DNA of 64,000 bases from Kalmusia sp. IMI 367209 (lineage: Eukaryota; Ascomycota; Dothideomycetes; Pleosporales; Didymosphaeriaceae), in the NCBI GenBank assembly GCA_027946365.1, contig JAPEUQ010000025.1, forward strand, positions 62,001-126,000, in the 5' to 3' direction. The first letter of the stretch is position 1, and every line of letters begins with the position of its first letter. Positions 1 to 10,139 of this stretch are shown in pieces. The position numbers and the translations under genes are program-made. The notes below the pieces were generated by a model. It made no database searches. It worked only from the letters and a program-made list of their open reading frames with translations, and was not told the DNA's origin.

Positions 1-719
1 CTGGCCACGGCCGGAGCTCTGGTGGGAGCGCCGCTCCCGCCCTGCTTTCATTTTGCCTGCGTTGCCGCGTTGTGCACCCCACCTGCCGCTGGCGAGCGTA
101 GTTAGGCCAGAAACCCAGGGCGTCGAGTCCTGACACCAAGGTCGCCCTGCGTACCCACCTTCCAGGTGAGCTCTGGATACGCGTGGTAGACCAGGCCATC
201 AAGGACTTTGCCAAGGTCTCGCCGTCGCACAAAGTGCAGGTAGCTCCAGCGGCTCGGATCGGGGAGGAGGCAGCAGCGTGCGACGGTGGAGGACAATGGG
301 GTAGGGGAACCGTATGCGCTCAGAGCGTCTCCAAGGGCAGCTGGATCTGCGTGACAACGACAGTGGGATGGAGGCATGGTGGGGCTAGGACCATATCCTC
401 CAGCGACGAGCGAGTGCACCGACCTATCGAGACAAGTGATTGTTGATCCATTTCATTGTTACTTAGATAGATTTGAGGGTGCTAGACTATTTGCTTCACT
501 CCACACTGACACACCCATCCCATGGTGTCAGCACCTCCATAGTCAACCATTATGCATTGAGAAAGACAACGGTGAAGGGGTCGAGTGATAAATTTTGCAG
601 CAGCTGTACTCACTGGCGATGGCGCGATCGCTGACGAAGGCGACAGAGTGTTGCGCAAGACGGGCAAACAAGACTCCCCCACCACGAATACCAGCATCGG
701 TCGCCGAGAAAGGAAGCTC
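1..719. other. No supportable gene
   Basis: Short overlapping reading frames occur on both strands (for example 102-419 on - and 183-446 on +), but none has a recognisable motif, intron signals or a clear start. The 3' flank of the cyclin gene lies here. If a gene runs off the left edge it cannot be told from this segment. Confidence 0.3.
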
Positions 720-1518
720 TCAGGGTGTAGCATTCGAAGAACTCTCCGTTGTAATGTTCGAAGAACTCTCGGGCGTAGCATTCGAAAGACCCTCGGGGCT
801 CAAGCTCTCTCGCACGAACTCGCAGAGAGAGGAAGGGTCCGCCTCGAGGATCATGTCTTGCCACTTGTCCCAGGTTGCTCGCGTGACGTGAACGTTCCAA
901 TCTACCGCGGTAAGGAAAGTCAACTCGTGTGCGTGGATCTCGCGAGCTCGGAGGCCAGATACCCTGCTCCAGAGCCCGAAGTGGAAGTCGTAGTCGTTGA
1001 GATTCTTCGAGGCAACGACCATCGCAGCGAGGAACATGCGTCGCCCGCACCGCAGTGCGCCCTGGGGTGCTCCGTCTTGGTGTCTTTTCAAATGCGTGTG
1101 AAGCAGGACGACATAGTACAGAGCGAGACTGAGGGAATAGTAACTTGCTCGGGCTCGATGCAAGACATCTTTGATGAAGCTGCGAAGAGGAATGATTCCA
1201 GAGGGAATAGCGTCTTGAATGACTCCAGAAGAAGCAGCGTCTTGAATGACTCCAGAGGAAGAAGCAGCGTCTTCACGGGGTCTTGGCGGCGGGATAGTTG
1301 GAGGCCATATATGCTCCACGATGAGGGTCGCCGCGTCTTTTATCGATCGAGGGTTAGCATCAAGGGCGAAACCAAACAAAAAAAGTGTTGAGAGACTGCT
1401 AACCAAGGATGCTATTCGCCATTTTGAGCTTTGCATCGCCTGGAGCCTTTTGTGCGGCCGGAAGCGAGAGCTGCCCATCTGCACCCGTGGCGTCTGCTCC
1501 CATGGCGTCTGCCGTCAT
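720..1518 (-). CDS. PHO85-type (Pcl/Clg1-like) cyclin
   Basis: Predicted cyclin of 243 aa that would bind and direct a cyclin-dependent kinase of the Pho85 type. Model: exon 1 1518-1404, intron 1403-1337 (67 bp, GTTAGC donor, GCTAAC branch point, AAAAG acceptor), exon 2 1336-720. Splicing removes an in-frame stop and joins ANSIL to DAATLIVEHIWPP. The cyclin box follows: ALYYVVLLHTHLKRH, then RRMFLAAMVVASKNLNDYDF, then WSRVSGLRAREI and the ELTFLTAVDWNVHV helix, which match fungal Pcl/Clg1-like cyclins closely. The C-terminal tail carries imperfect NATPESSSN repeats. The start at 1518 is tentative, because the frame is open upstream to another ATG at 1656. Frames on the + strand through 585-1391 are shadows. 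Which Pho85 cyclin this is cannot be decided from sequence alone. Confidence 0.8.
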
Positions 1519-3359
1519 GCTTGTGTGGGTGGGAAAGGGTGCTTCGTTGCAGACCTGGCAAGGGCGTTTGTGGTTTGTTGATATTATGTAATCAGCTCGG
1601 TACCGTTTATGGCCGCTCCTTCCACTTTCAACTTGATGGTAGTGTCTCTCGGGCACATTGACGTTGAAACAATTTTCTACGTTTCATTTCTTCAGATGAA
1701 AAATCCTGCGTTACACCGCAGCAAGCGCCATGCAGCTAAGTATCACAGACTGTTGGCTCTGTTGGGCGGACCTGGGAAACGAGCATTGCGTCGAGCATAT
1801 CACTTGTTCGTGAGGGAACGCATTCATTCAGGATACTTGCAGCTATCGGCGCGGAGAAGTCGTAAAGCAAGCGACCCTGCGCGCAGCGCGCCAGCGGTCA
1901 AACAAATTTCAACACTAAAAAGCTACTATCACGAGATTCAATAAATATCTACACAGTATGGCTGCACCCGTTGTGATTGTGTGAGAACTGCTTCTACGAG
2001 CAAACGGAGCGTCCATTCACGAACATTTGATACAAGGGGAGGACTCATGTGTGGGCTGGTCCCCCTCAGGTCCGCATCGACCACATCTCGGATCGTTCTC
2101 AAGTTTTTCTCATACAATTTTTGGTGGTGTTGACAGGCGTGGGAGGCAGTCCGTTCATGGGTCGCCGTTGTATTTGGCTGCTTACGCAGCTATTTCGGCG
2201 CCTGCAGTCCCCTGCTAGCGCTATAGCTTATATCGACGTCAGCCTTGGCAGCACTAGAGGGCCCGAGCTCAGCGAGATAGCCTGCCAAGGAGCGACTTTC
2301 CTACGAGATAGCTTCAATTCACCTCATGTATTTTTACTTTTCCGTGCCCCATCTCCCTACTCGAGAACTCCTGGAGAACCCTCAGTGAGCCCAGTATACC
2401 TGGGAGCTCTCTCCGTACACACACTACGTCACCAGCTACCAGCGAGTCTCGAATCTTTCCACGGAGCGTAGCTCTCCACGATACAGTATCACAATATGAA
2501 AGCGCGGCATGGGCGGCGTGGACGCTCAAGGTCCAGAGACGGTAGGTCATGTTTCGCAGCTTGCCATGTGGATATATCGGAGTCGGTCGACGTGCGGTGG
2601 ATGACCAGGCAAGAACCAGTGTGTGTAAGCCCGTGGGTGCGAGAAGGGCGCACTTCGGGGTTGCTGCGTGGGCGGCGGCATCGTCGTAGTCAACTGGCAG
2701 ATTGGGATTTGATATGCTGACCGAGCCGCACAGCAAGAAGACACCACGCGTTCGAATTTGGCGAGCAGCGACAACTTCGCCCAACGGTAGCGGGGCAGCG
2801 CGTCTTCCACGGGGCGTTCTCGATTTTACGGCAGACGGAGAAGTATTTACCTGGAAACTTGGAAGCGTCGGGCCATGACGAGACGGACTTCGGCCGCTGT
2901 ATCTCCAATACGCGTCCACTGGCCTGAATCAATTCGACTCACCTGATCGACTACAAAGCTCCAACGACCGAGCTCGAAGCTCGACAGTAGAACTGGCAAG
3001 GTGGCGGAATGGGCATCATTCCTGCACCACGTCATGTCCATGATAATTTGTAGTATTAGGCGAAGTACTGCCGGTAAGATGGCCTTTCAATGTCGAACTG
3101 GCCTCCGGTTGATGGATATGCCTGTGCAGGAGCAGCAACCTTGCAAGAAGAAGTTCATGGAGCTCTTGAAGTCGCGGGATTCACTCTCACAGCAGCTTGT
3201 ACAGGCGGTACGCTAGCGAAGGAGTTGTTGGCAGGGAGCTCGGTAGACTCCCATGTCTTTTGTGACGTTTCATCAGAAACCTCATGGGGGGATCGAAACA
3301 TCTGAAGCAACCTCTCCAGCAACTTCTTATCACAGGTAATGATCTTCTCCCTGTTCCCA
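1519..3359. other. Intergenic; only weak ORFs
   Basis: A 111-codon frame at 1609-1944 (+), basic and without any recognised motif, and competing frames at 2049-2471 (+) and 2314-2919 (-) are present. None shows intron signals or a family signature. They may be decayed sequence. I see no repeat or RNA gene here. Confidence 0.25.
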
Positions 3360-3910
3360 TCAGACAGCGTCGTGAACGTATGCGATGATGATACAATTAG
3401 CCTTCTTGTTGACGAAGACGCAAGGATTCGCTAAGAGGCTACCAATGGTTGTAAGCAAACGAAATAGCCCCTCATACCAAAGTCGGAGTGAGCGGCCATG
3501 CCATAGCGTAACAAAGGTAGCATCAGGCAGTTGAGCCCACGGCTTCATCGTTGTGAATTTGCCGTTCAGAAATGCCGTGATGAAGTCGATTTGCTCAATC
3601 AAGTTCCAGAGCAGCAACAAGTGCCACAAGAAGCTTGAACAGTATCTCCAAGTAACTGCAGCGTAAGTTTCGCGCCAGTGATCAACGTCTTGTGAATTGA
3701 CGCATCTTTCAGGCATGCCTTTCGTCGTGTAAGTTTACCAAGCTCGTTCAACCTGTACTTACATCTACTTCGTAGGCGGAGCCCGCGCTCCTGCTGGTAT
3801 GGAGTGGACCACTGCCCGGGTCCCATTGTCGTCATGAAATGTGTATGCTTCTTGCTCAGCGGTGAGCCAACCGTCTTTGAATTTGTATGTATTGCCTGTT
3901 CATGCGTCAT
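3360..3910 (-). pseudogene. Ty1/copia reverse transcriptase relic
   Basis: Remnant of a Ty1/copia-type retrotransposon pol gene. On the minus strand the frame at 3716-3360 reads IEQIDFITAFLNG, the conserved copia RT block, then LWYEGLF and NPCVFVNKKANCIIIAYVHD. The last corresponds to the catalytic YVDD box, here altered to YVHD. The overlapping frame at 3910-3599 has the upstream part (MTHEQAIHTNSKT, then PPG-like spacing) in another phase, so at least one frameshift separates the two. No integrase, RNase H or LTR is visible next to it. The altered catalytic box, frameshift and truncation show it is dead. Confidence 0.75.
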
Positions 3911-4567
3911 CGACTCTAGAAAAGGCTCTTCGATTACCCCTCACCCTGATCAAGGTCGCTGCAAAGCAACGTGCAACCCTCCATGGCACCTCAAACCTGA
4001 TAGCAGGAGAAATTCGTAAAGAAGCTGCGTTGACATACAACCTACAGGTCAACCTTCTAGCGCATGCGTCTTCCTGTACGATATGTCGTTCATGGACTGT
4101 CATGGAGATTTAGCCGTGACGAGGACCAGCGTCCGTAAGGCAGATTCTGTTCATCATTCAGCTGCTTACATGGTGGTCGTTCAAACGAGTGGCTACTCAC
4201 TCTGCCAAGTCCTGAGCTGAAGCCGTCTCCCAGTGCCGGTTTTTCGATCTCTGCTTCTGGCTCTCGGGTAGCGGGTTCATTGTAGAAATATCTCTCAAGG
4301 ATAGTAGTAGTGCTGTGAGTCCAGTCGCGAGATGGAGGATTGTGTCTGGTCCCCATCATACCGTGAACAGTAAGTTAGCAACTGTATCTTAAAACTTGTC
4401 TGGCTGACTTACAAGCTGGTACTGAGGTTTCGGCCGTTACCTCTCTTGTCAGCCTAGGTGTTGCCACACTAGTTTCCAGGGACCACCGCGTGGAGGTAAG
4501 AGTAGGATTTTGGCCCCCGGTTTTTCATTTGAGGTCAAGAAAAACGCAAGTGCCTTCGAAGCTCATG
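3911..4567. other. Flank of copia relic, no gene
   Basis: A 89-codon minus-strand frame at 4359-4090 may be the linker between integrase and reverse transcriptase of the same dead copia element, but no motif confirms this. Nothing else is recognised. Confidence 0.25.
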
Positions 4568-5100
4568 CAAAAAACAACCGCCCAGGATGACTCGCTGCAA
4601 AAAACAAAGTGCTATTTTTTCTTCCTGCAAGAAAAAAAGCAGCCTACGCCGCAAAAAACAAGGTATTGATTTTTTCCTGCCAGGAAAAAGCAGCCCACGC
4701 TGCAAAAAGCAAAGTATTGTTTTTTTTCCTACCAGGAAAAAGCAGCCCACGCCGCAAAAAGCAAAGTATTGATTTTTTCCTGCCAGGAAAAAGCAGCCCA
4801 CGCTGCAAAAAGCAAAGTATTGATTTTTTCCTGCCAGGAAAAAGCAGCCCACGCTGGAAAAAGCAAAGTATTGTTGTTTTTCCTACCAGGAAAAAGCAGC
4901 CCACGCCGCAAAAAGCAAAGTATTGATTTTTTCCTGCCAGGAAAAAGCAGCCCACGCCGCAAAAAGCAAAGTATTGATTTTTTCCTGCCAGGAAAAAGCA
5001 GCCCACGCTGGAAAAAGCAAAGTATTGTTTTTTTTCCTACCAGGAAAAAGCAGCCCACGCCGCAAAAAGCAAAGTATTGATTTTTTCTGACCAGAAAAAA
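4568..5100. repeat. 51/52-bp minisatellite with hairpin units
   Basis: About ten tandem units with a period of 51 or 52 bp. The block CAGCCCACGC begins at 4691, 4743, 4794, 4845, 4897, 4948, 4999 and 5051. Each unit holds the near-palindrome TTTTTTCCTGCCAGGAAAAA, so each can form a stem-loop. Two sub-types alternate (TTCCTGCCAGG and TTCCTACCAGG). Because 51 is divisible by three, several frames stay open on both strands, but the peptide is simple repeat and no coding role is supported. The first two units are more diverged. Confidence 0.95.
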
Positions 5101-5418
5101 GCAGGACCGCGCTCGCGCGAAAAGAACTGGCTGGGCAAAGAACCATGTGCGCAATCAGCACACAGACAGGATCATGATGTAACTCACTTGGGCAATACTC
5201 CAACACCTAGTAGGAGCTCAGAATGTCGGCTTCCCGTCGTTGCTCAGTCCGAGGAAATACACTCTCCAAGTCTCATGTTAGGCTAACACGCGACGGAGTT
5301 ATCATGCTGTCCATCCGGAGCCTTTTGCGACAAGGGGTGCCTAATTCATATGAAGTGAGCCTGGTGTGGAGAGTCAAGTGTGGAGAAAGGAGCGGAGTAG
5401 GGTGAGTGGTCCTCAGTC
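5101..5418. other. 3' flank of the HNH gene
   Basis: No gene seen. It contains the possible alternative last exon of the HNH gene (acceptor after position 5361 on the minus strand). Confidence 0.3.
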
Positions 5419-6630
5419 CTACTCACCATCCCCATAGTCAAGCGACCCCTCTCTAGACGGACCCCAATCCTGACGATGTTCCCACGTATCGTCAATCCAC
5501 TGTTGAACGGGGACTGCAGGTGGAGCTGAATCGTCCTCGTGGTCGAAGTCTTCGTCCGTCCATCCTGCCGCGCCTGACATCGCAAAAATGCGCTGAAGAT
5601 GCCACTGCAACTCTAGTAGGCCTGGGTCTGGAAGCGGTTTGTTCACCGGGTCGTCGGTCGTCATGGTGAATCTGTCACCGCTGGTAATGATCTTTACAAC
5701 GCCCCCTTCTTTACGGGCGAGCCATTCGCAGGGTGTAGAATCCGTTAGGCCTTTAGTGGATTGAGGTTCCTCCTGTAGATCCACCTTTGTAACTGGATCG
5801 CGGACCTGTTTCTTGATCCAGTGGAACTCTAGTTCCAGCTTCGTCTTATCGGTCGTCATGCGTACAGGTCGCAGCGCGAATAGACATTTAGTGTGGAACC
5901 CATGCACGAGCGACGAAAAGGTGATCATGTTCTCCACCGTATCAGTTCCGTGTGGAGCGTTGTGAAGAAATATTTTGGCGCGCCAGGCCTCAACCTTGTC
6001 TTTGGTCCAAAACATCTTGAGGACGTCCCAAAATCTGTCCACACGATTCGGATTATTCGACCCAAAAGCAGAAAATGGGTAAATGTGGCATGCTTCGATA
6101 GTCGTGGGTCCTATCCCTGTGATAGCGCACACTTTGCTGTCCCTTTCTTTGCAGAGGTGCTTGACCTTGGTGTCACGCCTAACGCTTCCCCCTGGGGTAC
6201 CTAGCTTTTTTGCCGACCTGGTGGCTCTTGTCCCGGGAGAGGCATCGCTTCCGAAAGCTTCCGAATGCCTGCGCTTCGGTGCTGGTGTAGTGAACGGTGG
6301 CTCCGTTCCCTCAGGCCCATTTTCCTCAGGCCCATTATCCCCCTTCGTCTTTAGCTCTGGTTCCTGTCTCCAGAGTCGCAAGGCGTCTGCTGCATTGCAA
6401 AAGGATTTGGACGAAATTTTTTGCACCAAAGACCACGTGTAATCCGTGTGGGTAGCTTCCTTGACTATCTCCAGGTCGGCAGCCTGGAGGAACGCCCACA
6501 ACGAAGGTGACATCTTCGTGTCCAACCTTTTGGCAGCGTCCTGGAAAATTCGTGTCCGTTCCGCACTACGCTCGGAAAAGCATTCGGCCTCCAGCTCCGG
6601 GGAGCAGTCAATCCAAGCGGGAGTTGACAT
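5419..6630 (-). CDS. HNH endonuclease-domain protein
   Basis: Fungal protein of 403 aa with a central HNH nuclease domain of the HNH_2 type. The core reads CAITGIGPTTIEACHIYPF (roughly residues 160-180), giving the His-containing first strand, and then DTVENMITFSSLVHGFH, which supplies the Asn and final His. The region before it is charged and low-complexity and contains an RSAKK stretch. The C-terminus is acidic. These proteins form expanded families in Pezizomycotina and their biological role is largely unknown; nuclease activity is inferred from the fold only. The single exon opens with ATG at 6630. The stop codon lies inside a perfect splice donor context (GGTGAGTAG), so an alternative last exon beginning at 5360 is possible. 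Two decayed relatives occur at 7517 and 35440. Confidence 0.8.
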   Translation of the reverse strand: MSTPAWIDCSPELEAECFSERSAERTRIFQDAAKRLDTKMSPSLWAFLQAADLEIVKEATHTDYTWSLVQKISSKSFCNAADALRLWRQEPELKTKGDNGPEENGPEGTEPPFTTPAPKRRHSEAFGSDASPGTRATRSAKKLGTPGGSVRRDTKVKHLCKERDSKVCAITGIGPTTIEACHIYPFSAFGSNNPNRVDRFWDVLKMFWTKDKVEAWRAKIFLHNAPHGTDTVENMITFSSLVHGFHTKCLFALRPVRMTTDKTKLELEFHWIKKQVRDPVTKVDLQEEPQSTKGLTDSTPCEWLARKEGGVVKIITSGDRFTMTTDDPVNKPLPDPGLLELQWHLQRIFAMSGAAGWTDEDFDHEDDSAPPAVPVQQWIDDTWEHRQDWGPSREGSLDYGDGE

Positions 6631-7516
6631 AATCGTGGTATTGCTGTTGATCTACACTAGAATAAGCACGCTGACAAGAAACAGGAATCATAATACCTTT
6701 GATAGCTGTGCTAAGTATGTTGGCAATACCGCTGGCGTGTCGAATGCTGTTGAAGAAGAAGAAGAAAGGAAATTGGGCAGCGACGCAAGATATTTACCTC
6801 CCATGCGTAGCTGCCAGTGTTGGGGCTCCAAAATGAAACTACCAAGAAAGACCGTCCCAACATCTGAAGGTACGACCAAGGTTGGCAACAGCGTCCAATA
6901 TCCACCTATCGAGTAGCTTTTCCATGGTAGCGCATTGGCACGATCCATGGTTCGTAGATTGCCCTACGAATCACGCCGAGCCGAGCCGAGATCCTACGCG
7001 AAATCACCCCGCGGAGTATAGCAGCGTGGTATTTCTGGTCGAGTATCATCAGGCTACATAATTACCTCACACGGGCGTGGCGGCTCGGTGTGTACCGCCA
7101 CGCCTTGATGAGCTGCCGCTCACATTGTCTCGCTTCCAATTTGCCTGCCAATCCAAGGGCAATATACAGAGTCTGCAGGCGGACTACCCACCACCGCCTA
7201 GGTCACTGGGTGCACAATGTAGAATCAATATGGCAGTCAACAAAAAATGTATTGTAATCTAGAAAGTAGACGAATCGCTGCTGAGTCGAGTCCACGCAGC
7301 AGATCCTTGTTATCTCCTAATTATGAGATGATGGACTCTTCCTAACCTTGGTACTCTGGTTGTAGAGATATGTGGTCCACCTATGCGAGTCGTTGGATAG
7401 GTCATCTGATATCAGCCTCTCAGTGATGAGGGCCCCGCAGGACCTCCGACCGCCGATTACAGCCCAATACCTCCCAACAAGACCGTATCGTGACAACCCA
7501 CCACCGCCCAAGATGA
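6631..7516. other. Intergenic with one strong hairpin
   Basis: Probable promoter side of the HNH gene. At 7074-7104 GGCGTGGCGG and CCGCCACGCC form a perfect 10-bp inverted repeat around an 11-nt loop. No gene is supported. Confidence 0.4.
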
Positions 7517-7711
7517 TACGGTACACCGTACGGAACAGAAACGGTAGAAAACATGGTTACATTCACGGCAAGCATTTATAAATTTCATAGTACAGGTGAC
7601 TGCGCGCTGCGACCTATACGGATAACGACCAGCGGAAAGGACAGCTATATTTATGTTAGCCAGAATGAAGAACCTAGCGTGGAGCACCATGCTGGGGAGC
7701 CATGGTGCTGA
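7517..7711 (+). pseudogene. HNH-domain relic 1
   Basis: A 64-codon open stretch begins directly after a stop and reads YGTPYGTETVENMVTF, then KFHSTGDCALRPIRITT. This parallels the second half of the HNH domain of the intact gene at 5419-6630 (HGTDTVENMITF, then LFALRPVRMTT). It has no start codon, and the first half of the domain and the C-terminus are missing. It is clearly a fragment. It is close in sequence to the second relic at 35440-35579, differing mostly by transitions. Confidence 0.7.
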
Positions 7712-7994
7712 GCGTTGTGCTGTGAAACCTTATTTCTGGGCGCTGCCGTAGAACTTGCTGAGTATGAGGTTCGCACATAAGAGGATCGTAGAGAGGAGGA
7801 AAACAACAACCGTCCGAGAGCGTAGCGTATCTGGTATGCTTTGATGAGATGAAACACTGCCTTATCAGACCGAGAACGGTGTTTAAGGCCGTTGGACGGA
7901 ATAGGTATGGATGTAATTCATTTGGGGACATCGGAAAAATCAGAGACGCGAGGTTAACGGCAACTTGCATTTGAGAGAAGTATTATTTATATTG

Positions 7995-9235
7995 TCGTTA
8001 AAGGATGTTCCTTTAAGGTACCGTGATTAAATATGTTCGAGATAAGATATATCCACCACTAGGCCCCAGCCCTCCCCTCCCCCCACCTCCCCATCTCCCC
8101 CTCCCCATCCTCCCCCTCCCCTTCCTCCCCCTCTCCCCTAGCCTTACGGCTCTCCTCTTCCGCCGCGGCGGCGGTGGTGGCGGCGTGGGCGTCGGCGGTG
8201 GCGAGGTCGGCAAGGGCCCTTTCGGCGGTTACCCTGCGGGCAGCGAGCTCCTGGCAGCAGCAGCGGCAGCGGCATGGGCGGCGGCGACGGGGTCGGCGGG
8301 GGCCGGCGCGGCGGCGCGGTGGGGGCATTCCGCCACCTTGTGGCGGATACTTCCGCACCTATAGTCATGTCAGCTAGATTGAAAACCATAGTGTAGAGCA
8401 CTATGGCGAAGAGTGTGCTATGCGTTGCCTTAGGAAGACATATTGCTGAGCGTGAGGTTCGGACACTGGAGAATCGTGCAGTGGTCAAAGAATGAAAGCG
8501 TTTGTAGAGGAGGAGAACAAGCGTCCAGTGGTTTGCCGGGACCTAGTGTAATTGAACTTACAAAAAGCAAGCGCGCATTCGGCGCCAAATGTTCTTCTGG
8601 TGGGGCTGTTTAATGTTAGAATCATATCTCAAAACAGAACATTGAGAAACTTACGGTGGGGCCATCACCCCCACCCCCGCCCGCTCCCCTTTCCTCCTCC
8701 TCCTCCTTTCCTCCTCCTCCTCGTCGTCCTCGTCGTCCTCCTCGGCGGCCGCCTCCGCCACCAGCGTTGAGTGTGAAGTGGTTGTCTACAACATCGTTAG
8801 CAAAGGATCTATAGGTAGCATGAATCATTCAGAATGTTCGATGCAGGAATGGACGGTGTGGTATTGAATAGTGGTGGCGGATGACGGCAATGTGACTGTG
8901 CGCGTTGACGACTGGCTGGCAGCTGTGAGAGTCATGTGTAGTTCCAGGTGCCGGGCAGATGTATCCTGAGCGCCAGTGCGTTCGGATTCGTTGGGATGGA
9001 AAGAGAACGTAAAGAGAGCAAGATACGTACTCATTTTTTTTTTGGCGGTGCTGGAGGAAACAAAATCACTAGGAGGGGCGACGCTAATATATACGACCTA
9101 CTAGGCTCCTACCTCCTGCCTGGACTTCTTGCTCACAATAAACAATGGCATGGGAAGCGACGCTGCCCTGAGGCAACTGCCATGGCAAGGACCACGGCGA
9201 CCACGGAAACTGCCACACTCCTAACACATCACGCG
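7995..9235 (+). repeat. Composite repeat X, copy 1
   Basis: Unrecognised non-coding composite repeat. From its outer end (CCGTGATTAAATAT near 8020) it holds a C-rich homopyrimidine tract (8064-8160), a GCC/GGC-rich stretch and a block carrying CTATAGTCATGTCAGCTAGA (8359-8378). It continues with CTTACGGTGGGGCCATCACC (8650-8669) and a CTC/CGT-rich stretch. The last part carries CATCGTTAGCAAAGGATCTA (8792-8811), a GATACGTAC motif, GGAAACAAAATCACTAGGAG and CAATGGCATGGGAAGCGACG. The same order occurs inverted at 10140-12165 and direct at 15590-17515. No long conserved reading frame is shared by the copies. It could be a non-autonomous mobile element or a subtelomere-like repeat; ends and class are uncertain. 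Confidence 0.75.
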
Positions 9236-9289
9236 TAAAGTACTCCGTAAGATCGGCGAGTCTATCTCCCTCTCACGTGAAGTAGGTCT

Positions 9290-10080
9290 CTTGCAAAATG
9301 CAGCCACGCGAAGGAGCTCGTTTAGATAACCGCTCCCGCTCTTCGAGGCTTGTGCACAAAAGTCGGGACTCTAAAAAATACGGGGTCCTTCGTAGCCCCT
9401 CGACCACCACCATCTTCATCACTCGTGCCACAGGCAGCCAGGCTTCTTCTACGGGCATCGATGACGTTCCTGGTCCAGCTCAACAATATCGGATACATGA
9501 GTCAGACTACGAGCTTGGTACACCCTAGCCATGCCATCTCGCAATGTTCTACTCGGGTTGCTCCACATGCGACATCCTGCCACCTCTCCTCCCGCGACTT
9601 TCCCGTCGACCTCGTGCGACCATGTCCGATTCCCATCGGCCAGACCGTGCCTCTCTGCTGCCGGCTCCTTCAATCCCAAGCGAATGAAGCTGCCCCACGA
9701 AAGTGCCTCGATCCGTGCCACCTGCGCCGCCACCCAAACGCCCAGCTGGATCTTTGCCTCCTCCACGGTCCGACGCTCAGTCCTGGGCGCACGCCATTGT
9801 TCCGCTCGATTGGATGGCCCCGGCTCACCCAACGCGGGTGCAACAGCGAAATCATGTCCTGTATGGTCCGCAGCTCCCACGGCAGCTCGTCCATTGGCCT
9901 TCCATCCGATGTGTCGAGCTGCTTGTGTAGACAAGAAACAGATTCGAGGTCGTCACTTCCGGTGAGTGAAATCCACATCTCCTTCTGCCCTTGTTTTCTC
10001 TGCAGTGACTCGCAGGCTTGCATTCCTGCTGAAGACGTTCGATCGTTGCCAACCTATTCTACCAAGGCCAAAAGCCAGTA
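9290..10080 (-). pseudogene. Decayed PD-(D/E)XK-like (PF20516-type) gene
   Basis: Coding-like minus-strand sequence split over frames. One frame (10023-9670) reads SDDLESVSCLHKQLDTSDG and PMDELPWELRTIQDMISLL. The downstream frame (9934-9449) reads RTVEEAKIQLGVWVAAQVAR, which resembles the block around the catalytic E-x-K strand of the fungal PF20516 nuclease-like family (typically ETKR...AQLQLGxWxAAQ). At the expected E-x-K position I read PRTERRT, so the acidic residue and lysine are not clearly kept. A frameshift around 9840 is needed to link the two parts. It lies between two inverted X repeats. The family call is by eye and could be wrong; the broken frame is more certain. Confidence 0.35.
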
Positions 10081-10139
10081 GCCTGGCTCTACTCAGTTGA
10101 TAACGCTATGAATAAAATACCCACGCTCAGAGTAAACGG

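Noticed and set aside
585..1391. Long + strand frame of 268 codons
   Set aside because: It lies opposite the cyclin gene, whose minus-strand motifs and intron are clear; the + frame has no motif.
4568..5100. CRISPR-like regular spacing
   Set aside because: Units are directly adjacent with no variable spacers, and the genome is eukaryotic; it is a minisatellite.
4587..5206. Multiple overlapping frames of about 100-140 codons on both strands
   Set aside because: They are produced by the 51-bp tandem repeat, whose period is a multiple of three; no start context or motif supports a protein.
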